In this document: in pieces, positions 1-6,458 of the stretch
How positions within the stretch are numbered: position 1 is the first letter of the stretch
Layout of the letters: the number at the start of each line of letters is the position of its first letter
DNA from: Conexibacter sp. DBS9H8
GTDB lineage: Bacteria > Actinomycetota > Thermoleophilia > Solirubrobacterales > Solirubrobacteraceae
Assembly (NCBI RefSeq): GCF_023330685.1
Contig: NZ_CP097128.1
Coordinates: 1,302,001 to 1,366,000 of the forward strand
Direction: 5' to 3'
DNA length: 64,000 nt
Made by a program: the position numbers and the translations under genes
Notes under the pieces: generated by a model
The model's input: only the letters and a program-made list of their open reading frames with translations
The model's database searches: none
What the model was told of the DNA's origin: nothing

Positions 1-648
1 GTGGCCGGGGTGGGCCTGGGCGGCGGCGCTGTCGCCGACGACCTGCCAGAACGCGATCAGGGACGCGATCAGGGTGCCCTCAGAACAGGGGAGCGTTCCG
101 TCGAGCCAGTCGAGGATCACCTGGCTCGTGCCGCCGACGAGCATCGCCGCGGCGATGTCGACGCTCGCGGCGGCGCCGAGGACGTGCAGGTCCCGGCCGG
201 TTCTCGCGGCGGTGCTGACGAGCCGGTGGATCGCCGCGCTGCGGTGGCCGGCGGCCCGGTCGCTCGCCGGCACGACTCCGAACAGCACGCGTGCGCGCCT
301 GGGGTCGTCGGTGAGGTGGTGGACGAAGGCGGCGATGCCGCGGGTCGCAGCCTCCTCCGGGGTTGCTCCGGTCGGGATCGCCGCGAGCGTGACGGCGATC
401 GCCGCGTCCGCGAGGCTCGCGGTGAGCGCGCCGACGAGGGCATCGAGATCGGCGAAGCTCTCATAGAAGTAGCGCTTGTTGAGGCCCGCGGCCCGGCAGA
501 CCGCGTCGATCCGCAGGGCTCGCCACCCGTCGGCGGCGACGAGGGTGAAGGCGGCGTCGATCAGGGCCTCGCGACGTCCGGCGGCTCGGTCCTCGCCGGT
601 TCGGCCGGCGTAGGCGCGTCGCTCCGTTGGCGGTTTGACGTCCGACAT
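1..648 (-). CDS. TetR/AcrR family transcriptional regulator (3' end outside window)
   Basis: Reading leftward from ATG at 648 gives 216 codons without a stop before the window edge, so the C-terminus is missing. The N-terminal part (residues about 25-75) is a TetR helix-turn-helix: REALIDAAFTLVAADGW followed by IDAVCRAAGLNKRYFYESF, the usual recognition-helix pattern. The rest is helical and ligand-binding-like but not recognisable to a ligand class. It is divergent from the P450 gene with only 22 bases between the start codons, so it probably represses itself and the P450. The start was chosen because a TACTGT -10 box lies 10 bases upstream. Confidence 0.85.
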   Translation of the reverse strand, partial: MSDVKPPTERRAYAGRTGEDRAAGRREALIDAAFTLVAADGWRALRIDAVCRAAGLNKRYFYESFADLDALVGALTASLADAAIAVTLAAIPTGATPEEAATRGIAAFVHHLTDDPRRARVLFGVVPASDRAAGHRSAAIHRLVSTAARTGRDLHVLGAAASVDIAAAMLVGGTSQVILDWLDGTLPCSEGTLIASLIAFWQVVGDSAAAQAHPGH

Positions 649-656
649 CTGGAACC

Positions 657-665
657 GTACAGTAC
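657..665. promoter_or_regulatory. Shared palindromic -10 region of the divergent TetR and P450 genes
   Basis: GTACAGTAC is a perfect 9-base palindrome. On the + strand it contains TACAGT (658-663), 7 bases before the P450 ATG at 671. On the - strand it contains TACTGT (664-659), 10 bases before the TetR ATG at 648. Both genes would thus use overlapping -10 boxes and make leaderless or nearly leaderless mRNAs. A repressor bound here would block both at once. The box assignment is inference from spacing. Confidence 0.6.
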
Positions 666-670
666 CAGAA

Positions 671-2083
671 ATGATGACCCCCCTTGCCATGCGTGTCCGC
701 GGTGTCGCCGGCACGCTGATCGAACAGATCCCTGCCGGGGACGCCCGCGCGCTGGCGGTTCCCGACCCGAGCAGCGGGCTGCGCGCAGTCCTCGGTGATC
801 CGGGGGTGCCGCTCGTCGGCCACTCGCTCGGCTTCCTCCAGGACAGCCTCGAGCTGTGCCGGCGCATGCACGCCCGGTTCGGGCCGCTGTTCTGGGTCAA
901 CGCGTTCGGAACGCGGGTCGTGATGGTGCTCGGCCCTGAGGGGCTCGGCACCGTCTACGCGAACCGGGAGCGGGCGTTCTCCAGCCAGGAGGGGTGGGAC
1001 TACTTCATCGGCCCGTTCTTCCGGCGCGGGGTGATGCTGATGGACTTTGACGAGCACCGCCAGCACCGGCGGATCCTCCAGCAGGCGTTCACCCGGCCCC
1101 GACTCGTCGGCTACCTCGACGCGATGAACCCGGCGATCGAGCGGGCGGTGAGCGCCTGGCCGGAGATGGACGGGTTCGCCCTCTATCCGGCGGTCAAGCA
1201 GATGACCCTCGACATCGCGACCGAGGTGTTCGTCGGCGGGCAGCTCGGGCCCGAGGCCGACCGGCTCAACGCGGCGTTCATCAACACCGTCGTCGGTGGA
1301 CAGGCGTTCGTCCGCGCCGACATCCCCGGCGGCAAGTGGCATCGCGGGCTGGCGAGCCGGCGCCGGCTCGCCGGCTACTTCGCCGCCCAGATCCCGGCCA
1401 AGCGCGCCCGGCCTGGGGATGACCTGTTCAGCGTCCTCTGCCACGCCGAGACCGAGGAGGGCGAGCGCTTCGATGACGCCGATGTCGTCAACCACATGAT
1501 CTTCACGATGATGGCCGCCCATGACACGAGCACGATCACCGCGTCGATGATGGCCTACTACCTCGCCCGGCATCCCGAATGGCAGGAGCGCGTCCGGGCT
1601 GAGGGCGCCGCCGTCGGCCGGGCGATGATCGGCTTTGATGATCTCGAGGCGCTGCCCGTGCTCGACCGCGTGTTCCGGGAGACGCTGCGGATCAACGCTC
1701 CCGTTGGCGTGATCGCCCGCCAGGCGATCGCCGACACCGAGATCGACGGCCACCACATCCCGGCGGGCACCCGCCTGCTGTTGGGCGTCTATCCGACCCA
1801 CCGGATGGAGCCCTGGTGGTCTGACCCCGACGTCTTTGACCCCGACCGCTTTCTTCCCGAGCGGGCTGAGGACAAGCGCCACCCCTACGCCTGGGCGCCC
1901 TTCGGCGGCAACGTGCACAAGTGCATCGGGCTGCACTTCGGCGGGATGGAGGTCAAGGCGATCATCCACCAGCTGCTCGGCCGCTTCGAGCTGAGTGTGC
2001 CGCCCGGATATGAGCCGCCGATCGACTACGGCACCGGCCCGTACCCGGCGGACGGGCTGCCGCTCACCCTGCGCCGGCGGTGA
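671..2083 (+). CDS. Cytochrome P450
   Basis: A 470-residue heme monooxygenase. The I-helix oxygen-binding motif AAHDTST lies near residues 283-289, the K-helix ExxR is E337-R340 (ETLR), and the heme-binding loop PFGGNVHKCIG places the axial thiolate at C418. Length and motifs are those of a soluble bacterial P450, with no N-terminal membrane anchor. An N-terminal extension to a TTG at 635 is possible but would overlap the divergent TetR start. ATG 671 sits 7 bases after a TACAGT box, fitting a leaderless transcript. No ferredoxin or reductase gene is adjacent. The substrate cannot be told; sequence style recalls the CYP51/CYP120-like branch, which is only an impression. Likely controlled by the divergent TetR protein. 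Confidence 0.92.
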   Translation: MMTPLAMRVRGVAGTLIEQIPAGDARALAVPDPSSGLRAVLGDPGVPLVGHSLGFLQDSLELCRRMHARFGPLFWVNAFGTRVVMVLGPEGLGTVYANRERAFSSQEGWDYFIGPFFRRGVMLMDFDEHRQHRRILQQAFTRPRLVGYLDAMNPAIERAVSAWPEMDGFALYPAVKQMTLDIATEVFVGGQLGPEADRLNAAFINTVVGGQAFVRADIPGGKWHRGLASRRRLAGYFAAQIPAKRARPGDDLFSVLCHAETEEGERFDDADVVNHMIFTMMAAHDTSTITASMMAYYLARHPEWQERVRAEGAAVGRAMIGFDDLEALPVLDRVFRETLRINAPVGVIARQAIADTEIDGHHIPAGTRLLLGVYPTHRMEPWWSDPDVFDPDRFLPERAEDKRHPYAWAPFGGNVHKCIGLHFGGMEVKAIIHQLLGRFELSVPPGYEPPIDYGTGPYPADGLPLTLRRR

Positions 2084-2111
2084 TCGTTCCATCAGCGGCG
2101 ACCGCTCCCGC

Positions 2112-2117
2112 TAGGGT
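2112..2117 (+). promoter_or_regulatory. -10 box TAGGGT of the S4 gene
   Basis: TAGGGT is followed by 8 bases and then the ATG at 2126, the spacing of a leaderless promoter seen repeatedly in this window. No Shine-Dalgarno sequence is present. Confidence 0.5.
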
Positions 2118-2125
2118 TCTCGGCG

Positions 2126-2377
2126 ATGACCCGAACGGGAGATGCGGATCGAGGCGCCACGGCTGAAACGGTCGAGATCTCCGGGGAGATGATCCGCCTC
2201 GGCCAGCTGCTCAAGCTCACCGGGATCGCCGGCATCGGCTCCGACGTCAAGGCGATCCTCGCCACCGCGGCGATCACCGTCAACGGCGAGCCTGAGCAGC
2301 GACGCGGGCGCCAGTTGCACCCCGGTGACGTCGTCACCCTCGACGGTCACAGCGTGACGCTCGCCCGGCGCGCCTGA
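2126..2377 (+). CDS. S4-domain RNA-binding protein (YaaA/RlbA-like)
   Basis: An 83-residue protein consisting almost entirely of one S4 domain: RLGQLLKLTGIAGIGSDVK, then the ITVNGEPEQRRGRQL turn and the GDVVTLDG strand. Such small stand-alone S4 proteins bind structured RNA, in some cases on the ribosome; a specific target cannot be named here. Its end (2377) faces the end of the recD2 gene (2412) with 35 bases between. The start is fixed by the TAGGGT box 8 bases upstream. Confidence 0.85.
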   Translation: MTRTGDADRGATAETVEISGEMIRLGQLLKLTGIAGIGSDVKAILATAAITVNGEPEQRRGRQLHPGDVVTLDGHSVTLARRA

Positions 2378-2411
2378 ACGCGGCCGCCGGAGGGGCATCC
2401 GCAGGTCAGGT

Positions 2412-4580
2412 CTACGCGAGCCGGGCGGTGAGCCGCGCGGCGAGCCGGCTGTGGCGCCGGCCCCCGTCCGGGGTCGCCGCCGCCCGCGCGACGACCGCGC
2501 CGACCCCGACGATCACGGTCGCGATCCGGGCGCGGGTGACCGCCGTGTACAGCATCTCCCGGCGGAGGAGGAACGCGCCGGCGGCCGGATGGGCGACGAT
2601 CACGGCGACCGGCAGTTCGATCCCCTGGCCGCGGTGGACCGAGCAGGCGTAGGCGAGCCTGAGGGACTCGGCCTCCTCCGGCGCGAGCCGGAACACCGTC
2701 CCGTCGTCACCGGTGAGCAGGAGCGCCGCCTCATCGCCGTCACCGCCTGACCCGCCGGGGATCTCATCGACGAGCCGCAGCAGGGTGCCGTTCATCAGCC
2801 GCAGCTCATGGAGGTTGCGCCCGGTCATCATCAGCTTGTCCCCGAGGCGCAGCCGTCCGCCCCCCACCGGCGGCCCGTGCGGGTTGAGCCGCTCCCGCAG
2901 CGCGGTGTTGAGCGCGTCGATCCCCAGCTCACCCCGGTAGACGGGCGCGAACACCTGGATGTCGGCGACCGGATCGACCCCGTAGTGGGCGGGCAGGCGC
3001 TCAGCGACGAGCGAGACGATCTCCTCGCGGGCCGCTCGCGGGTCGTTACGCTCGATCAGGAACAGGTCGCGGCGCATCGGCTCCCCGTCGGTGCCGACTC
3101 CGGCCTGGAAGGAGGGCATCTCGCCGCGGCGGATCGCGTGCGCGCCCTGGACGATCATCGAGCCCGCCGCCTGCCGGAAGATGTGGCTCAGCTGGGTGGA
3201 GGGCACCACCCCGGAGCTGAGCATCTCGGCAAAGGGCTTGCCCGCCCCGACCGGGGCGAGCTGGTCGGCGTCCCCGACAAGGACGACGTGGGCCCGCTGC
3301 GAGATCGCGCGCAGGAGTGTCACCATCAGCTCGAGGTTGGCCATCGAGGACTCGTCGAGCAGCAACAGGTCGGCGCGGACCGGGTCGTCCTCATCGTGTT
3401 CGGGTCCCTCCCCGGGAATCCAGCCGAGCGCCGAGTGGACGGTGCTCGCCTCCAGCCCCGAGGCCTCCCGCATCCGGGCGGCCGCGCGTCCGGTCGGCGC
3501 GACGAGGAGCACCTTTGCCCCCGCGGCGGTCACGGCGGTTGCGATCGCGCGAACCGTCGCGGTCTTGCCGGTGCCCGGGCCGCCGGTGATCACCGACAGC
3601 CGGTGGGCGAACGCCGCCGCCACGGCGGCGGCCTGCTCGTCGGTGAGCGCGATCCCCGTGTCGGCGAGTGACGGCGTCGTTCCACTGAGCCGTCCCGGCG
3701 AGCCGACGAGCCCGCGGACCCGTTCGGCGAGTTCGGCCTCCAGCTCGGCGGTGGCCGTCCGATAGACGAAGGTCTCACCGTCCGGGTCGGCTTCGAAGAT
3801 GATGTCCCCGGCCCGCAGCAGGTCGCTGAGATCGGCCTCGGCGAGCGGGTGGCCGAGCAGTTCCTGCGCCTGCTCGGTGAGCAGGCGCAGGGGCAGGCAG
3901 GTCGATCCGTTGCGCTCGGCCTCCGCGAGCAGATGGACGACGGCTGCCCGCGGACGGCCGGGGATCGCGCTGATGTCCCCGTGCTGGGACCGGGCGATCC
4001 GGTCGGCGGTGAGGAACCCGACGCCGAACACGCGCGTGAGCTCATAGGGGTTCTCCTGGATCACCCGCTGGGCGCTCGGCCCGTACTCGGCATGGATCGG
4101 CCTGACGAGGTAGCCGAGCCCATGTGGGGCGAGGAGCAGGTGCAGCTGCCGGGTGAGGCGCAGCTCCTGCCAGGCGGCGGCGGCCTCGGCGGCCCGTCCG
4201 GCCGACAGCCCGGCCCCCTGGAAGGTCCCGACCGGGTCGCGGTCGATCGCCTCGAGCACGTGGGCCTGTCCGTGGCGCTCGAGCAGCGCCTCAGCCCGCT
4301 TACGGCCGACGTGCTTGACCTTGCGCAGGTAGGTGATGAGGGCGGCGGCGTCGACCGGCGCCAGCGGGCGCGCCTCGGACACCTTCACCTGGGGGCCGTA
4401 CCGGCTGTCGGTGACCCAGCTGCCGAGCACGCGCGCCCGCTCCCGCGCCTCGAGATGGATGAGCGGCCCGACGAGCACGATCGGCTCACCGTCCTGCTCG
4501 GCGTCGAGCACGGCGAACCCGGTCTCCCGGTTGGCGAACCGTTGCCGGGTCACCGTCACCTCAGCGTCGAAAGCGGACAT
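2412..4580 (-). CDS. recD2: RecD2-type ATP-dependent 5'-3' DNA helicase
   Basis: A 722-residue superfamily 1B helicase. Order: an N-terminal OB-like region (residues 1-90), helix-hairpin-helix elements (about 90-200, TYLRKVKHVGRKRAEALL and NPYELTRVFGVGFLTADRIA), then the motor with Walker A GGPGTGKT near 331, Walker B LLLLDESS near 405, GDADQLAPVG (motif III) and C-terminal SVHRGQGIE and YTAVTRAR (motifs V and VI). This is the stand-alone RecD2 form rather than the RecBCD subunit; no recB or recC is nearby. The ATG lies 9 bases after TAACGT (4595-4590). Role by family: DNA repair and fork processing. Confidence 0.93.
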   Translation of the reverse strand: MSAFDAEVTVTRQRFANRETGFAVLDAEQDGEPIVLVGPLIHLEARERARVLGSWVTDSRYGPQVKVSEARPLAPVDAAALITYLRKVKHVGRKRAEALLERHGQAHVLEAIDRDPVGTFQGAGLSAGRAAEAAAAWQELRLTRQLHLLLAPHGLGYLVRPIHAEYGPSAQRVIQENPYELTRVFGVGFLTADRIARSQHGDISAIPGRPRAAVVHLLAEAERNGSTCLPLRLLTEQAQELLGHPLAEADLSDLLRAGDIIFEADPDGETFVYRTATAELEAELAERVRGLVGSPGRLSGTTPSLADTGIALTDEQAAAVAAAFAHRLSVITGGPGTGKTATVRAIATAVTAAGAKVLLVAPTGRAAARMREASGLEASTVHSALGWIPGEGPEHDEDDPVRADLLLLDESSMANLELMVTLLRAISQRAHVVLVGDADQLAPVGAGKPFAEMLSSGVVPSTQLSHIFRQAAGSMIVQGAHAIRRGEMPSFQAGVGTDGEPMRRDLFLIERNDPRAAREEIVSLVAERLPAHYGVDPVADIQVFAPVYRGELGIDALNTALRERLNPHGPPVGGGRLRLGDKLMMTGRNLHELRLMNGTLLRLVDEIPGGSGGDGDEAALLLTGDDGTVFRLAPEEAESLRLAYACSVHRGQGIELPVAVIVAHPAAGAFLLRREMLYTAVTRARIATVIVGVGAVVARAAATPDGGRRHSRLAARLTARLA

Positions 4581-4649
4581 CTCCGCGGCACGTTAGACCT
4601 CGCCAAGGCGGCGGACGCGCAACCGTGAGTGGGCTGTTACAAACACGGC

Positions 4650-5351
4650 GTGCCTGCCGGTCCCCTCGCCCGTATCGCCGTCGCCCACCACGCGATCGCC
4701 TCCCTGCACGCGCCGAGCGCCCACCGGCTCGGCGTCGCCACCCGGACGGCCGCCTCCGGGATCGCCATCACCTTCGACGACGGCCCCCACCCGGAGGGCA
4801 CTCCGGCGATCCTCGACGTCCTCGCCGCCCACGGCGCGTGCGCGACCTTCTTCGTCGTCGGTGAGCAGGTCCGCCGCCGCCCCGCCCTGCTGGCCCGGAT
4901 GCGTGCCGAGGGCCACGGCATCGCCCTCCACGGGGACCGCCACCTCCTCCAGACCCGCCGGCGCGGCCGCGCCCTCGAGCGCGACTACGCGCGCGGGATC
5001 GCGGCCATCGAGGACGCGATTGGGATCCGGCCGCTCCGCCACCGCCCGCCGTACGGGATCTATTCGCCCGCCGGTCTCGTCCACGCGCGCGCACACGGCC
5101 TCGCGCCGCTGTTGTGGTCAGCCTGGGGCAAGGACTGGCGGCGCCTCAGCACCCCGGAGCGAATCGCCGCCAACGCCCTCCAGGGCACCGGCGCTCGCGC
5201 CGGTGAGGCGGTCGCGGAGGGGGACGTGATGTTGCTCCACGACGCCGACTTCTACAGCTCAGATAAATCTCACCGACGTACCGCCGCTGCACTCGCCATC
5301 ATTCTCAGCACACTGGAGGCGCGGGGCCTCGCTACCGTACTGGTCGCCTGA
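4650..5351 (+). CDS. Polysaccharide deacetylase (NodB/CE4) family
   Basis: A 233-residue NodB-fold protein. Motif 1 is TFDDGPH (D43-D44), motif 2 the metal-binding HGDRH (H94, H98), motif 3 RPPYG near residue 131, and a late LLHD motif holds the catalytic histidine. Thus the metal triad is complete and the enzyme should remove N-acetyl (or O-acyl) groups from a sugar polymer or glycolipid. No signal peptide or membrane anchor is evident, so a cytoplasmic precursor may be the substrate. GTG 4650 is preferred; a GTG at 4629 would add seven residues. It is 44 bases upstream of the aminotransferase gene and starts what looks like a surface-sugar locus. Confidence 0.85.
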   Translation: MPAGPLARIAVAHHAIASLHAPSAHRLGVATRTAASGIAITFDDGPHPEGTPAILDVLAAHGACATFFVVGEQVRRRPALLARMRAEGHGIALHGDRHLLQTRRRGRALERDYARGIAAIEDAIGIRPLRHRPPYGIYSPAGLVHARAHGLAPLLWSAWGKDWRRLSTPERIAANALQGTGARAGEAVAEGDVMLLHDADFYSSDKSHRRTAAALAIILSTLEARGLATVLVA

Positions 5352-5395
5352 GGCCCGCTGCCCTGAGCCTTCCGCGCCGGCCGGCGCCCGACAGA

Positions 5396-6442
5396 ATGAG
5401 CACACCACCGATGCAATCCACCGCTGCGCCCGATTACGGCCGCTTCGCCATCGGGTTCGATCAGCGCGATCGGGACCGTTTCCACGCCCTCATCGACGAG
5501 GTCATCGACTCGAACCGCTGGTCGGAGGCGACCTTCACCGAGCGCTTCGAGCAGGCCTGGTCGGACTGGAACGGCCTGCCCGCGGTCGCCACCTCGAGCT
5601 GGAGCGGCGGCGCGCTGGCCGCGCTGCACTTCGCCGGGGTCGAGGGGGAGACCGTGCTCTGTCCCTCGAACACGTTCATGGCGACCCCGCTCGCTGCGGT
5701 TCGCGCCGGGGCCAGGGTCGAGTTCGTCGACTGCAACCGCGAGGACCTGTGCATGTCCTTCGCCGACTTCGAGGCCAAGGCCGAGCGGTACCGCCCCAAG
5801 GCCGCCCTGCTCGTTCACATCGGCGGCCACATCGCCTTTGACGCCAAGCGGATCGCCGACTACTGCGCCGCCCACGACATCTTCCTGATCGAGGACTGCG
5901 CCCACGCCCACGGCGCGGAGTGGCGCGGGTCCGACGGCAGCGTCACCAAGCCGGGCCAGTACGGCGACGCCGGCGTCTACTCCTTCTACGCCACCAAGAC
6001 CGTGTCGACGGGGGAGGGCGGGATCCTCGTCTCCAAGCGTCCGGAACTGATCGAGTTCGCCCGTGGTTTCCGTAACTACGGTAAGCCGAGCTATGACGTC
6101 CAGGGTCTCAACTTCCGCATGAACGAGTTCACCGCCGCGCTCGGCCTGATCCAGACCGAGCGGATGCCCGACGTCGTCGCCTGGAAGAACGCCGTTGCGC
6201 GCGAGCATCTCGACCCGCGCTTTCCCGGCTCCCGGCTTGAATTGCCCGCCGGGATGACCTCGGGCCTGTATAAGTACATCGTCTTTGACTGGCTCGAACA
6301 GTCCACCGGCCGGGTCTATGATCAGCCCTGTCACCGCATCTTCGGTCACACCCACGTCGAGCTGCCCAACACCGACTGGGTGGCAAAACACCATTCCTGT
6401 CCGCCGCTGTACTACCGTCCGCAACTGGACGCCGACTCCTGA
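5396..6442 (+). CDS. DegT/DnrJ/EryC1/StrS-type sugar aminotransferase
   Basis: A 348-residue PLP enzyme of the sugar aminotransferase group. The PLP lysine is K201 in FYATKTVSTGEGG, the preceding LIEDCAHAHGA holds the cofactor-binding aspartate, and NFRMNEFTAALG is the conserved late motif. These enzymes transaminate nucleotide-linked keto sugars. The next gene begins 16 bases downstream with a sugar epimerase domain, so the two probably act on the same nucleotide sugar. No clear -10 box or strong ribosome site precedes ATG 5396; it may be co-transcribed with the deacetylase gene. Confidence 0.88.
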   Translation: MSTPPMQSTAAPDYGRFAIGFDQRDRDRFHALIDEVIDSNRWSEATFTERFEQAWSDWNGLPAVATSSWSGGALAALHFAGVEGETVLCPSNTFMATPLAAVRAGARVEFVDCNREDLCMSFADFEAKAERYRPKAALLVHIGGHIAFDAKRIADYCAAHDIFLIEDCAHAHGAEWRGSDGSVTKPGQYGDAGVYSFYATKTVSTGEGGILVSKRPELIEFARGFRNYGKPSYDVQGLNFRMNEFTAALGLIQTERMPDVVAWKNAVAREHLDPRFPGSRLELPAGMTSGLYKYIVFDWLEQSTGRVYDQPCHRIFGHTHVELPNTDWVAKHHSCPPLYYRPQLDADS

Positions 6443-6458
6443 GGGGAGGGGTTAACCG

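Noticed and set aside
461..2092. Long open frame (over 500 codons) on the - strand opposite the P450 gene
   Set aside because: It mirrors the P450 in the complementary frame, has no recognisable motif, and its composition is that expected for the antisense of a GC-rich gene. Similar frames opposite 6.5-8.2, 8.3-10.4 and 62.8-63.7 kb were rejected for the same reason.
4593..5096. Reverse-strand frame between recD2 and the deacetylase
   Set aside because: It is the antisense of the deacetylase coding sequence and has no start signal or family pattern.
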